A stretch of DNA of 64,000 nt. Origin: Acerihabitans sp035013185 (GTDB lineage: Bacteria > Pseudomonadota > Gammaproteobacteria > Enterobacterales > Enterobacteriaceae). The notes beneath the pieces were generated by a model that did no database searches, was not told the origin of the DNA, and was given only the letters and a program-made list of their open reading frames with translations. Below are positions 44,135 to 56,200 of the stretch, one piece after another. Numbering within the stretch: position 1 is the stretch's first letter; each line of letters opens with the position of its first letter. The position numbers and the translations under genes were made by a program. The stretch is from contig NZ_JAYGJO010000003.1 in NCBI RefSeq assembly GCF_035013185.1, positions 215,564 to 279,563 of the forward strand, given 5' to 3'.

Positions 44135-45574
44135 CTATAACTGCCCTTTTTCATCGCTATAACGTACGGCCTTATAGGTCGGGTGCATCAAATTTTCCAG
44201 TGAAAAAATGTCATCGAGTTCCGTTGGTGTCAACAAGCCCCGCTCCAGCACCACCTCGCGCACGCTTTTGCCCGTTTCAGCGCAGATTTTACCGACAATA
44301 TCGCCATTGTGGTGGCCGATAAAGGGATTAAGGTAGGTGATGATGCCGATAGAATTAAACACATAGGCCTCACACACCTCACGATTGGCGGTAATGCCAT
44401 TGATGCATTTGTCCAGCAGGTTATAACAGGCATTGGTCAGAATATGCACCGATTCAAACATGGCTTGTCCTATCACTGGCTCCATGACGTTTAACTGCAA
44501 TTGTCCGGCTTCTGCCGCCATGGTGATGCAGGTGTCGTTGCCGATGACCTTGAAGCAAACTTGATTAACCACTTCCGGGATCACCGGATTGACCTTGGCA
44601 GGCATGATGGATGACCCGGCCTGTAGCTGCGGCAGATTAATTTCATTCAGGCCGGCGCGGGGGCCTGAGGAGAGCAGGCGCAGATCGTTGCAGATCTTCG
44701 ACAGTTTCACCGCCAGTCGTTTTAAGGCGCTATGCACCATTACATAGGCGCCGCAGTCCGAGGTCGCCTCGATCAAATCTTCAGCCGGCAGTAGGGGCAG
44801 GTTGGTTATCTCGGCCAGCTTTTGTACCGCCAGCACTTGATAACCGTCAGGGGTATTGAGACGGGTGCCGATCGCGGTGGCGCCCAGATTGACTTCCAGC
44901 AACAATTCGGCAGTGCGCAGCAGGTTTTTGTTTTCTTCTTTTAGCAGCACAGTGAAGGCATGGAACTCCTGGCCTAGCGTCATGGGTACCGCGTCCTGTA
45001 ATTGGGTACGGCCCATTTTTAACACCGTGGCGAATTCCAGTGCCTTGTTTTCAAAACCTTTGCTAAGCTGGTCAACCGCTTCCACTAATTTCAGAATGGC
45101 GGTATACACCGCGATGCGAAATCCCGTGGGGTAGACATCATTGGTTGACTGGCATTTGTTCAGGTGATCGTTGGGGCTAAGAAATTGATATTCTCCTTTG
45201 CCGTGGCCCATCAGTTCCAAGCCCAGGTTGGCGAGCACTTCATTGGTGTTCATATTCACCGAGGTCCCGGCCCCACCCTGGAACACATCCACGGGGAATT
45301 GGTCCAGGCAACGACCTTTGTTCAAGACTTCGTCACACGCAGCAACGATGATGTCGGCGATATCATGGGGCAGGGTGCGTAACTCCTTGTTTGCCAGCGC
45401 GGCGGCTTTTTTTACCATCACCATTCCCCGGACGAAATCCGGGATATCGCTGATTTTTGTGTTGCTGATGTAGAAGTTTTCGATGGCGCGCAGGGTGTGG
45501 ATGCCATAATAAGCTTCAAATGGAACTTCCCGTGTTCCTAATAGGTCTTCTTCTATACGAATAGTGTTCACCAT
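44135..45574 (-). CDS. aspA: Aspartate ammonia-lyase (aspartase) AspA
   Basis: A 479-residue aspartase of the fumarase/aspartase superfamily (E. coli 478). IRIEEDLLGTREVP opens the protein; GSSIMPAKVN is the flexible catalytic loop with its serine; GTSVNMNTNEV and TSNDVYPTG are substrate-binding blocks. It converts L-aspartate to fumarate plus ammonia, feeding anaerobic fumarate respiration in E. coli together with DcuA and Frd, neither of which is at its usual site here. Divergent from fxsA across a 350-bp region. Confidence 0.96.
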   Translation of the reverse strand: MVNTIRIEEDLLGTREVPFEAYYGIHTLRAIENFYISNTKISDIPDFVRGMVMVKKAAALANKELRTLPHDIADIIVAACDEVLNKGRCLDQFPVDVFQGGAGTSVNMNTNEVLANLGLELMGHGKGEYQFLSPNDHLNKCQSTNDVYPTGFRIAVYTAILKLVEAVDQLSKGFENKALEFATVLKMGRTQLQDAVPMTLGQEFHAFTVLLKEENKNLLRTAELLLEVNLGATAIGTRLNTPDGYQVLAVQKLAEITNLPLLPAEDLIEATSDCGAYVMVHSALKRLAVKLSKICNDLRLLSSGPRAGLNEINLPQLQAGSSIMPAKVNPVIPEVVNQVCFKVIGNDTCITMAAEAGQLQLNVMEPVIGQAMFESVHILTNACYNLLDKCINGITANREVCEAYVFNSIGIITYLNPFIGHHNGDIVGKICAETGKSVREVVLERGLLTPTELDDIFSLENLMHPTYKAVRYSDEKGQL

Positions 45575-45924
45575 GGTACTTCCTTAATGAGCTGTTTTCT
45601 TAACTGATGTCGATGGATAATAGCAACATATTTTCATTATCCAGTTTGTTAGACTAGATTGTTGCTTCTGCATATAATTATATGCTGTTTAAATGTTAAC
45701 ACTATTAAGTTGATCACGATTATGTAAGCGATTTTCCATATCTGACGATGCCGGGCATGATGTAAAGTGCGGTAAAGAAGTCGAGATGAAACTGTCTCTT
45801 CGCGATATCATTAGGGTATAGGTGTTTCAATTATAGGCGTGTGTGCCTATTGGAACCTAAAACCGTCGTCGACCCACCCAGGAACAGATGATGGTCCAGG
45901 CCGGTTGAACCAAAGGAGAATTCG
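45575..45924. promoter_or_regulatory. aspA-fxsA divergent promoter region
   Basis: A 350-bp AT-rich control region. TTGATCACGATTAT near 45711 contains one perfect FNR/CRP-like half-site (TTGAT) and a weaker second half, placed 5' of aspA where FNR and CRP act in E. coli. Not proven by sequence; no stronger site is visible. Confidence 0.35.
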
Positions 45925-46401
45925 GTGCGTTGGATACCGTTGTTACTGATTTTTATTGTCGCCTATATCGAGATAACCCTGTTTATCCAAGTATCTCATG
46001 TCATTGGCGTGCTTTTTACCTTAATGCTGATTATCCTGACGTCGTTCATCGGGGTATCGCTGGTCCGTACCCAAGGGTTGAAAATTCTGACCCAACTGCA
46101 GATCAAAATCGCCAATGGTGAAAATCCAGCAGCGGAAATGATTAAAAGCGTATCTATTTTGTTGGCGGGATTCCTGCTGCTGCTACCGGGATTTTTCACC
46201 GATGTCCTTGGCCTGCTGCTATTGCTGCCGCCGGTACAAAACTCCCTGACGCTAAAATTGTTACCTTATCTGCGTTTTTATCATGGCGCGGCGGGTGGGG
46301 GGGGTGACCAAGCCAGCAACGGCGACACCTTTGAAGGTGAATTCAGGCGCAAGGATATTCCCCACGATGGGATTGAGCACCGTCACGACGATGAAAAATA
46401 G
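45925..46401 (+). CDS. fxsA: FxsA membrane protein
   Basis: A 158-residue FxsA family protein with four hydrophobic segments (starting MRWIPLLLIFIVAYIEIT, then VLFTLMLIILTSFIGVSLVR and SILLAGFLLLLPGFFTDVLG) and an acidic, glycine-rich cytoplasmic tail. It starts with GTG at 45925 preceded by AAGGAG. E. coli FxsA overproduction suppresses F-plasmid exclusion of phage T7 by interacting with PifA. Its place between aspA and groES is conserved. Confidence 0.92.
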   Translation: MRWIPLLLIFIVAYIEITLFIQVSHVIGVLFTLMLIILTSFIGVSLVRTQGLKILTQLQIKIANGENPAAEMIKSVSILLAGFLLLLPGFFTDVLGLLLLLPPVQNSLTLKLLPYLRFYHGAAGGGGDQASNGDTFEGEFRRKDIPHDGIEHRHDDEK

Positions 46402-46508
46402 GCAACAATCAACAGGTGATGATAAATTTTGCAAGCAATTGATAATAAAGTAATTTTATTTGATGATTGCAAAATTTAACCTGCCAGACAAAAAAATTCT
46501 TTTTTTCC

Positions 46509-46538
46509 CCCTTGAAGCGTAACTGAACGCCCCCATCT
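46509..46538 (+). promoter_or_regulatory. Sigma-32 heat-shock promoter of groESL
   Basis: CCCTTGAA (46509-46516) and CCCCATCT (46531-46538), separated by 14 bp, match the RpoH consensus (CTTGAA and CCCCAT-T) and the position of the E. coli groE promoter, about 80 bp before the groES start. Confidence 0.9.
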
Positions 46539-46619
46539 TGATCACCACGAGGCAGGGCGTAAAGGCATGCCCGGCATTCATCCCGAAAAAGATACGGACT
46601 TTCTTAAGGAGAGCTATCA

Positions 46620-46913
46620 ATGAACTACCGTCCATTACATGATCGCGTTTTCATCAAACGTCAAGAAGTTGAAGCAAAATCGGCTGGTGGCATTGTACTG
46701 ACCGGCTCCGCAGCGGGTAAATCCACGCGTGGCGTTGTGCTGGCAGTCGGCAAAGGCCGCATCGGCGATAATGGTGAGACCATTGCACTGGATGTGAAAG
46801 TAGGTGACATCGTGATCTTCAATGAAGGTTACGGCGTGAAAGTGGAAAAAATCGATAACGAAGAAGTGCTGATCTTGTCGGAAAGCGACATTCTGGCCGT
46901 TGTTGAGGCGTAA
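46620..46913 (+). CDS. groES: Co-chaperonin GroES
   Basis: A 97-residue GroES, the heptameric lid that closes the GroEL folding chamber. MNYRPLHDRVFIKRQEVE, the mobile loop with GGIVLTGSAA, and VEKIDNEEVLILSESDILA are all present; length is standard. AGGAGAG precedes the ATG by 7 bp. The gene follows a clear sigma-32 promoter and is 61 bp from groEL. Confidence 0.98.
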   Translation: MNYRPLHDRVFIKRQEVEAKSAGGIVLTGSAAGKSTRGVVLAVGKGRIGDNGETIALDVKVGDIVIFNEGYGVKVEKIDNEEVLILSESDILAVVEA

Positions 46914-46974
46914 ATCGCCATAATTCGCGTTAAATCATCTGAACTGAACTGAACGAATTGAAGGGAAAATTCCA

Positions 46975-48624
<1,650 letters not shown>

Positions 48625-48651
48625 TGCCCCTTTTGCGCCAATAGCGTATCT

Positions 48652-48688
48652 AAAGCCCTCGTTATTTGACGGGGGCTTTTGTTTTTTT
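48652..48688 (+). terminator. Rho-independent terminator of groESL
   Basis: AAAGCCCTCG (48652-48661) pairs with CGGGGGCTTT (48670-48679, one G-T pair), followed by TGTTTTTTT. Confidence 0.85.
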
Positions 48689-48840
48689 GGCGAAAAATTA
48701 TTAACCGCTCCGTTTTTAAGGTATAAACAGGTAGCAATAGGGCGAGGTAGACCGCGCGTGTTTTTTCGCTGTCGGTTGCCCAAGGGGAGCTCGGTGCACA
48801 GCAAAACTTTTGCCGGACATATCATCATTCGAGGAAAAAG

Positions 48841-49197
48841 ATGCGAAACAAATTTCTGTTCTGTCTTTGTGCAGGCACTTTGTTGTTAGCGGGATGCAGC
48901 ACGACTAATGCATTAACCGCCGGTGGTCAATCGGTTAAATTTACCGATAGCCAGCCAGGTAAAGAATGTCATGCGGTAGGCACGGTGGTCGGTACGCAAA
49001 GCAACTGGTTGTCGGGGCAAGGCGGGGAGGGCAGCTCCATGCGTGGTGCGGCCAACGATCTGCGCAACAAAGCGGCCGCCATGGGTGGCAACGTGATATA
49101 CAATGCCTCCAGCCCGATGTCGGTCAAAGAGACCTATTTAGCCAGCTTTGTCCCCCTTGACAGTAAAATTCAAGGACAGGTGTTTAAATGCCCGTAG
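48841..49197 (+). CDS. yjeI: DUF4156 lipoprotein YjeI
   Basis: A 118-residue lipoprotein: signal peptide with lipobox LLAGC (Cys19), then a small domain with two further cysteines (KECHAV, VFKCP) likely in a disulfide. It matches the YjeI/DUF4156 family and sits between groEL and epmB as in E. coli. Function unknown; outer-membrane location is expected because Ser follows the lipidated Cys. GAGGAAAAAG precedes the ATG. Confidence 0.88.
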   Translation: MRNKFLFCLCAGTLLLAGCSTTNALTAGGQSVKFTDSQPGKECHAVGTVVGTQSNWLSGQGGEGSSMRGAANDLRNKAAAMGGNVIYNASSPMSVKETYLASFVPLDSKIQGQVFKCP

Positions 49198-49346
49198 AGC
49201 CTGATTCTGCCCTAGGTCATATGTAGTCGATCGCCAGCCGCAGGTCGGTGGCTGATGCTGGCTTACTGAGTGACTCGGTTAAACCAGCATCGCCGACACA
49301 CCTGCGGCGTGAACGATGGCGGGTCGATTACTGGATGAGTCATCCG

Positions 49347-50375
49347 CTACTGCTGACGTAAACCCAAATCCAGCAGGGTCTTGCTGCGCTCCCCGCCGAT
49401 TTCGCGCGCCAGTCGAGGCACCAAGTACCCAGAAACCTTGAGTAATAGCTGCCCCATGATGGCTCGAGCCTGGTCATCACCGACATAATAATGTGCTGCG
49501 CCCTGTACTTTGTCTAAAACATGAAGGTAATAGGGCAGAATGCCGATGGAAAACAGCGTTTCGCTCAGTTCGGCAAGCGTATCGGCGTTATCATTGATGC
49601 CGCGAAGCAGCACGCTTTGATTGAGTAACGTCACTTGGGCCAGTCGCAGTTGTGTCATACTCTCCTGTAGCGGTAGGTCAATTTCGTTGGCATGGTTGAT
49701 ATGCGTTACCATAACCACCTGCAGCCGGCTGCTGGCCAGCCGCTGGCACAGTGTCGGTGTGATGCGCGCGGGTATGACTACCGGCAAACGGGTGTGGATG
49801 CGCAGCGTTTTGAGATGCGGGATATGCTCCAAATCGCTGATTAACTCGTCCAGTTCATGGTCTTTGGCCATGAGGGGATCGCCGCCGGAAAAAATTATTT
49901 CGTTCAGTTCCGGATGTTGGCGGATATACTCCAAGGCTATGGACCAGTTGGCTCTCGTCCCCTGGTTGTCATGATAGGGGAAATGTCGGCGAAAGCAGTA
50001 GCGGCAGTTCACTGCACAGGCCCCTTTAACCAGCAGCAGGGCGCGATTATGGTATTTATGCAGTAGGCCTGGTACGACGCTGTGTTGCTCCTCTAGCGGA
50101 TCGGTGCTAAAGCCCGGCGCTTGCTGGAACTCTTCGCGTTGGGTGATGACTTGCCTTAGCAAGGGGTCGGCTGGGTTGCCTATTTCCATTCGCGCCACGA
50201 ACGCTTTTGGCACGCGTAAAGGAAAAAGACGACGGGCCGTAGCGCCGGCCAGCAGGTCTGGGTGTTCGCTGAGCTGTAAATGCTGCAGGAGTTCGACGGG
50301 ATCGGTAATCACATCGGCAAGTTGACGCAACCATTCTTCTCTAGCCGGGGTATTTCGGGTTACAATATCTGCCAT
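49347..50375 (-). CDS. epmB: EF-P (R)-beta-lysine 2,3-aminomutase EpmB
   Basis: A 342-residue radical-SAM, PLP enzyme of the lysine 2,3-aminomutase family. The iron-sulfur cluster cysteines are Cys120, Cys124 and Cys127 (CAVNCRYCF); the GGDP motif follows (SGGDPLMA). It makes (R)-beta-lysine, which EpmA attaches to Lys34 of EF-P. It is divergent from efp with 41 bp between the genes, as in E. coli. Length is standard. Confidence 0.96.
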   Translation of the reverse strand: MADIVTRNTPAREEWLRQLADVITDPVELLQHLQLSEHPDLLAGATARRLFPLRVPKAFVARMEIGNPADPLLRQVITQREEFQQAPGFSTDPLEEQHSVVPGLLHKYHNRALLLVKGACAVNCRYCFRRHFPYHDNQGTRANWSIALEYIRQHPELNEIIFSGGDPLMAKDHELDELISDLEHIPHLKTLRIHTRLPVVIPARITPTLCQRLASSRLQVVMVTHINHANEIDLPLQESMTQLRLAQVTLLNQSVLLRGINDNADTLAELSETLFSIGILPYYLHVLDKVQGAAHYYVGDDQARAIMGQLLLKVSGYLVPRLAREIGGERSKTLLDLGLRQQ

Positions 50376-50416
50376 TTTTTTGGCTTATTTACCAAGTTTA
50401 TATTAAGAGGACCACC

Positions 50417-50983
50417 ATGGCGTCTTATAGTACCAATGAATTTCGTTCTGGTCTCAAAATCATGCAGGACGGCGAGCCGTGCGCGATCATTGATAATGAA
50501 TTCGTAAAACCGGGCAAAGGCCAGGCGTTCAATCGCGTCAGGATCCGCAAACTGATTTCCGGTAAAGTGCTTGAAAAAACCTTTAAATCCGGTGACTCCG
50601 TTGAGGCGGCTGACGTCATAGACATAAACCTGACTTACCTGTACAACGACGGTGAGTTTTGGCATTTTATGAATAATGAAAACTTTGAGCAACTGGCTGC
50701 CGACGTTAAAGCGGTTGGCGAAAACGCTAAATGGCTGGTTGAACAGGCGGAATGTGTACTGACCTTATGGAACGGCCAACCGATCGCCGTGACGCCACCG
50801 AACTTTGTCGAGCTTGAGATCACGGATACCGATCCCGGCCTTAAAGGCGACACCGCGGGTACCGGCGGGAAACCCGCTACGCTGACCACTGGCGCAGTCG
50901 TTAAAGTTCCGCTGTTTGTGCAAATTGGCGAAGTCATCAAAGTGGATACCCGCTCTGGTGAGTATGTGTCGCGCATAAAATAA
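50417..50983 (+). CDS. efp: Elongation factor P
   Basis: A 188-residue EF-P with its three domains. The modified residue Lys34 is in KPGKGQAF, and the C-terminal LETRSGEYVSRIK-like end (VDTRSGEYVSRIK) is typical. EF-P relieves ribosome stalling at polyproline stretches after beta-lysylation by EpmA/EpmB, both encoded in this window. AGAGGA lies 8 bp before the ATG. Several positions differ from E. coli in the first domain (for example CAIIDNE), but the functional loop is intact. Confidence 0.97.
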   Translation: MASYSTNEFRSGLKIMQDGEPCAIIDNEFVKPGKGQAFNRVRIRKLISGKVLEKTFKSGDSVEAADVIDINLTYLYNDGEFWHFMNNENFEQLAADVKAVGENAKWLVEQAECVLTLWNGQPIAVTPPNFVELEITDTDPGLKGDTAGTGGKPATLTTGAVVKVPLFVQIGEVIKVDTRSGEYVSRIK

Positions 50984-51039
50984 TACTTTACCGGCGATCT
51001 CGCGTTGCGCGACGTTGCCGGTTTTCCCAGGGACTTCTC

Positions 51040-51165
51040 ATGTTAAAACTGATGGTTATCGCGGTATTAATGATGACAACGCTTAGCGGCTGTAATACTG
51101 CTCGTGGTTTTGGTGAGGATATCCAGCATCTGGGCGGCGCAATCAGTCGCGGCGTAAGTAAATGA
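51040..51165 (+). CDS. ecnA: Entericidin A-like lipoprotein
   Basis: A 41-residue lipoprotein missed by length filters: ATG at 51040, hydrophobic signal MLKLMVIAVLMMTTLSGC with the lipidated Cys18, then NTARGFGEDIQHLGGAISR, the entericidin signature. It lies downstream of efp in tandem with a second entericidin, as in E. coli. Entericidin A is regarded as the antidote to entericidin B-induced lysis. GGGA precedes the start. Confidence 0.85.
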   Translation: MLKLMVIAVLMMTTLSGCNTARGFGEDIQHLGGAISRGVSK

Positions 51166-51326
51166 CATTATCGACGCGCAATACAACGGCGTAGTGTCAG
51201 TCCTTGATGTTGCCAACCAAGGGCAGTAAAAGCACATAAATATGTGCTTGGGGTATTTTTTTGAGGTAATGCGCTAAATATAAACTATGCTTTATAGGTC
51301 ATGTTCTCCTATAAAAGGAAAAGTTT

Positions 51327-51458
51327 ATGTTTAAAAAGATTATTATCGCCCTTTTTTCCGTACTGGTATTATCGTCACTTACCGCGTGTAATACCACGCA
51401 TGGTGCAGGCGAGGATATTTCCGCTGGTGGCCAGGCTATACAGCACGCCGCACAATAA
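51327..51458 (+). CDS. ecnB: Entericidin B-like lipoprotein
   Basis: A 43-residue lipoprotein: ATG at 51327 with AAAGGA upstream, signal peptide MFKKIIIALFSVLVLSSLTAC with the lipidated cysteine at 21, then NTTHGAGEDISAGGQAIQ. This matches entericidin B, a stationary-phase lysis-promoting peptide under EnvZ/OmpR and RpoS control in E. coli. A hairpin (51230-51249) without an immediate U-run separates it from ecnA, and its own promoter is likely upstream. Confidence 0.87.
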   Translation: MFKKIIIALFSVLVLSSLTACNTTHGAGEDISAGGQAIQHAAQ

Positions 51459-51493
51459 CTGTCACTTTTGCATGTGGTCCGCCCGGGCCGGGT

Positions 51494-52018
51494 TTACGAC
51501 TGATTTACCCAAATCAACTGCTCAACTGGAAAACCCAGGTCCGCGGCGCGTTGCACCAGTTGAGCACGCGTTGTTTCGGGTAGGGTCTTGGTGCGGGCCA
51601 GTATCCAAAGATAATCGCGGTCAGGTCCGGCCACCAGGGCGTAGCCATAGTCCGGGTCCAACGCAATTACATGATAACCACCATAAAAAGGTCCAAAAAA
51701 CGAGACTTTAAGCGAGCCTTCATTGGGTGATGCCAAAAAGTAGGCCTTGCCTTGACTCTGCTGCCAGCGTTGTTTGGCCGGCGAGAAGCCCCGGTTAATA
51801 ACGGTGATCCCACCATCGTCCCGCGGGCTATAGTTCGCCGTGACGTGATCCAGCCCGCGTTCAAAACGGTGATCCAATCTGGCGATCTCATACCAGGTGC
51901 CGAGATAGCGGTTTACCTCAAAATGATCCACCGGTTTGACGCCGGAGGGCGGACTGACGCTACAAGAAAGTGATAATAACGACGATATTATCAGTACGGT
52001 GGTTCTCCCTATGTGCAT
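51494..52018 (-). CDS. blc: Outer-membrane lipocalin Blc
   Basis: A 174-residue lipoprotein lipocalin: signal with Cys19 (LSLSCS), the lipocalin GTWYE motif at 40-44 and the later YALVAGPDRDYLWILAR segment. Blc binds lysophospholipids and helps maintain the outer membrane under envelope stress or in stationary phase. In E. coli it lies between sugE and ampC; both of those genes are missing here. It is convergent with ecnB. Confidence 0.93.
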   Translation of the reverse strand: MHIGRTTVLIISSLLSLSCSVSPPSGVKPVDHFEVNRYLGTWYEIARLDHRFERGLDHVTANYSPRDDGGITVINRGFSPAKQRWQQSQGKAYFLASPNEGSLKVSFFGPFYGGYHVIALDPDYGYALVAGPDRDYLWILARTKTLPETTRAQLVQRAADLGFPVEQLIWVNQS

Positions 52019-52265
52019 AATAACTCCTAATAGATCCTCAATATATCCCAGTGTAGTCGTAAATTGCCTACGGTGAACGCCATAGTGTGGTGATAATGCG
52101 GTGATAGTGTGGTGATAGTGTGGTGAACAAGTGCGGTAAAATGCCAGTCAATCAGCACTGGTTTCCTCATTAACCGAACGGGCGCATCATTCACTCATCA
52201 ACAAGGTTTGTTTGCCAGAAAAGATACAGGTAGACTTCACCCCCAGTTTAACGGGAGAAAATATT

Positions 52266-53243
52266 ATGAGCGAAATCGCAAGTTGGTTACCAAGCGCCCC
52301 CATCGCCAATCTGTTAAAAAGAGCCGCGGTAATCACACAAATTAGGCGATTTTTTAGCGATCGTGGGTTATTGGAAGTGGAAACGCCGGCCATGAGTCAG
52401 GCAACGGTCACTGACATCCACTTGTTTCCTTTTCAGACGCATTTCATCGGCCCCGGCGCGGCACAGGGATTGTCACTGTACCTGATGACCAGCCCAGAAT
52501 ACCATATGAAGCGGTTATTGGCGGCCGGCAGCGGGCCCATTTTTCAAATAGGGCGCAGTTTTCGCAATGAAGAGTCTGGCCGACATCATAATCCCGAGTT
52601 TACCATGCTGGAATGGTACCGGCCGCATTACGATATGTATCGCCTGATGAATGAAGTGGATGATTTTCTTCAACAAATTCTGGATTGTGGCAGTGCTGAA
52701 ACCGTCTCCTACCAGCAGGTGTTTATCCGTCATATCGGGATCGACCCGCTGTCCGCCGATAAAGCGCAGCTTTGTGACGCGGCGGTCAAGCTTAACCTAG
52801 GTGACATCGCCAACAGCATGGATGACCGGGATACCCTGTTACAACTGCTGTTTGCTATGGGTGTGGAACCGAATATTGGCCGGGATAAACCCACCTTTGT
52901 TTATCATTTTCCCGCAACTCAGGCCGCGTTGGCTGAAATCAGCACCGAAGATCACCGGGTAGCGGATCGCTTTGAAGCGTATTTCAAGGGCATCGAGTTG
53001 GCCAATGGTTTTCGTGAGTTAAGTGATGCCACCGAACAGCGCCAGCGCTTTAATCAGGATAATCGCAAGCGGGCTACGTTAAACTTGCCACAACAGCCTA
53101 TCGATGAAAATCTGCTCTCGGCGCTGGAACATGGCATTCCGGCATGTTCAGGCGTGGCTCTGGGGGTGGACCGCCTGGTGATGTTGGCATTAAAGGCCGA
53201 CAGCCTGGCGGAGGTTATCGCTTTCCCCGTTGATCGCGCTTAA
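52266..53243 (+). CDS. epmA: EF-P--(R)-beta-lysine ligase EpmA (GenX/PoxA)
   Basis: A 325-residue class II lysyl-tRNA-synthetase paralogue without the tRNA anticodon domain. Motif 2 (FRNEESGRHHNPEFTMLEWY) and motif 3 (GVALGVDRLVML) are clear. It attaches beta-lysine to Lys34 of EF-P. Start ATG 52266 with GGGAG upstream gives MSEIASWLPS and exactly the E. coli length; the open frame from TTG 52212 is not used. Its stop overlaps that of the convergent mscM gene. Confidence 0.96.
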   Translation: MSEIASWLPSAPIANLLKRAAVITQIRRFFSDRGLLEVETPAMSQATVTDIHLFPFQTHFIGPGAAQGLSLYLMTSPEYHMKRLLAAGSGPIFQIGRSFRNEESGRHHNPEFTMLEWYRPHYDMYRLMNEVDDFLQQILDCGSAETVSYQQVFIRHIGIDPLSADKAQLCDAAVKLNLGDIANSMDDRDTLLQLLFAMGVEPNIGRDKPTFVYHFPATQAALAEISTEDHRVADRFEAYFKGIELANGFRELSDATEQRQRFNQDNRKRATLNLPQQPIDENLLSALEHGIPACSGVALGVDRLVMLALKADSLAEVIAFPVDRA

Positions 53244-56200
53244 ACCTGCGGGGGTGTTGCCGGGGTTTCGCGCTTGGCCGTGGTCATGCGTACCTGAAAC
53301 GGTGGGTAGGGCATTTCCAGTCCATGCGCGCGGTAGCCTTCCAGAATTAATTGGTTAACCTGATGGCGCAATGGCATGCGATGGCCCATTTCCGCCGCAT
53401 GCACCCGCAGATCAAACAGCATGATGCCTTGTTGTAAATCTACCAGGTAGGCCTCGGGGGGAGGATTATCCAGTACCAGCGGGCAGTGTAGCGCCGCTTG
53501 CAGTAGGATGTAGGTCACCTCTTCACTATTGGCGTCGGCAGGTGCCGGGATGGTCAGCACAATGCGGGTCACTGAATCCGACAGTGACCAGTTGACGAAT
53601 TGCTCGGTGATAAAGGCTTTATTCGGCATGATGATTTCCCGATGATCCCAATCGGTAATCGTGGTAGCCCGCGTATTAATACGGGTGATATTGCCGGAGT
53701 GCTCGCGGATAGTCACGCTGTCGCCGATACGAATCGGCTTTTCAAACAAGATGATCAGGCCAGAAATAAAATTGGCAAAGATCTCCTGCAAACCGATCCC
53801 TAACCCGACGCCCAGAGCTGCCACCAGCCACTGTAATTTTGCCCATTCGACACCGATCCATGAAAAGCCAATCAGGCCGCCAATCAGCATCAGTACATAT
53901 TTGGTGATGGTGGTGATGGCGTAACCGGTACCGGGGGTTAAATCCAAATGTTGCAGCAGCGCCAGTTCGAGTAACGCTGGCAGATTACGCACCAGTTGGG
54001 TGGTAATAATCAGCGCCATCACTGCGATCAACACCGAGGCGAGAGAGATGGTGTGAATACCCGCCACCCCCTTAACCGTCGAACTGACATCCCATAGCTG
54101 GATGTTTTCGAGAAAACCGAATGCCGAATGGATCTCCGACCAGAGTAAAATCACTGAAATAAAAGCAACGAGCGTCAAAAGTGAACGCACCAGTCGTAGG
54201 GATTGAGCGCTGATCACATCCAAATCGACGATGGGCTCATCCACTTCGGCGGCGGCGTCGTTTACCTGGGAGAGTGATAACTCATCTTCATTGCGTGCCC
54301 GCTGGGCAAGCATCTCCGCCCGTCGCTGTTTGGCTCGGTCAAAGGCAATGCGCCGTCGCTGGATAAACATCCAACGACGGATGATATGGTAAATGACCAG
54401 CAGGAAAAACCAAATGGCCACTGAGGTTTCCAGACGGGCCAGCAGAGCCTGTGCCGTGGTCAAATGACCCAGGCAGGCGGCCAAGGCTGCCACCAGCGGC
54501 GCGCAAAACAGCAGATTCCACAGTGTACGGTTAAAAACATTATCCCCGGAACCGCTTTTATCCAGGTACAGCGGAATGCCGGCCCGTTTTAGATTGTTGG
54601 TCACCAGGCTTAAGGCCGCGCACAGCAAGACAAAACACACCCGGCCCAAGGTGCCGGAAAATTCACGGTCATTCAGGTTGTCAAAAGTGATAAGCGCCAT
54701 GATCAACGGGACGATGAGCCAGGTGGACAGGGTATAATAACGCATGGCACGCGCCACACGACGTATCGGCCAACCAAGATGGACGACAAACAGCCCACAA
54801 GGGTGGGCAAAGTGGGCGCTCACCATCACCAGCCATAGCACCGGAACAGTGGCGATAACCCCGTCGCCGATGGCTACCGCCACCGGATATGGCCAGGCGT
54901 TCTGTAGGCCATATCCTAGCGCCGCCCATAGCACCGGCAGGGGCAGTGCCACCACGATTGACCAGAAAACGGTGCGCAGGGTCAGGAAAAAATGATCCTG
55001 GGTGACTTTGCCAACCTTACTGGCGGAACGGTCAAGAAATGCGTGGTAATGACGGCGCGAACTGATACTGAACCCTACCAGCAGCAAGGCGCCAAACAGT
55101 GGTAGCAGGGTTTCCTGACTGGTCACCATCATGATCAGGGCACTACCAAGCTGGGTGAAGGTATCCAGGGAAATTAAGCGGCGCAGGTCCTGCACCAGAT
55201 GCAGTGGAAAAGCCAAGGTAACCGGGCTGACATCGGCCACCCAGAACAAGTAGCGGTGGGCTGCTTCCTGGATTTCCGTCATCGCCTCTACCAATTGGCT
55301 GTTGGCGACCTTGAGTTTGGTCAGTTCCAATATCTGGGTATCGTAGCCGGACAACAGCGAATTCAGTAAATCGCGTTGGGTCCGCAACTGCGCATCCATG
55401 ATCTTGCTTTGCTGCGCTGTCAGCGGGGAGCCGTCGTCCTGTTTGCTTTGCGTCAACTGCGGCAGCGTGTTCATCAGTGCTTCATAATGCAGGCGTTTGA
55501 CCCGCACCTGCGCCATGTCACTGTCCAACTGCTGGGGTTTAGGCAAGTCCGGCAGGCGTGAAACCTGGGCACGTAGGGTCTCACCCAGTGCGGGGGAATC
55601 ACCTAACCATTGAGCCTGTTCACGCAGGGTATTGAGCGCTTGTCTGACCAACAGCGTCTGCGAGGCCGCCTGGCGCTGCTGTGAGGCGATCAGGTCCATT
55701 CGCTGTGCCTGCTCATTCAATGCCGCCGACAGCTCGCGATTGAGCTGCAATTGATGTGCGATGGCGCTTGGCAGTTCGCCGCTTTGTTCCGCCAACTGTT
55801 CAGTGCGTTCCAACACCCGTTCCGCCTCTTGCTGACGTAGCAAGTTCAGTCGGTTACGCAAGCTTTGCAGCTCCGTGTCGATGCGATCATGGCGTTTTTT
55901 TAGCAGGTCCATGCGCAGGCGTGCGAGTTCTTGGCGATTGTTGGCGCTGAGTTGCGCCAGTTCCAGCTCGTTAACCCCGGTGCGTCGGGCGGCGTATTCC
56001 GCCTGCAACAGGGTGTTTTTGGCCCGGGACAACGGCGAGGTGTCGGCACTGTTTTGCGATTGCAAACGTTGTTCGACATCACTTAAGGCTCTACGCGCCT
56101 CGGCCTGCTGCTGAGGCAACACGGACAGGGAATCACTGACTTCCCGTGACATCTCTTGTTCTTGCTGCATTTGCCGAGCCAGCTCAAGCAGTTGGCCGCT

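Noticed and set aside
46402..46508. Possible riboswitch or attenuator upstream of groES
   Set aside because: The sequence is AT-rich with no conserved fold; the sigma-32 promoter explains the region.
52212..52265. TTG-started extension of EpmA
   Set aside because: The ATG at 52266 has a good ribosome site and reproduces the E. coli length and N-terminus.
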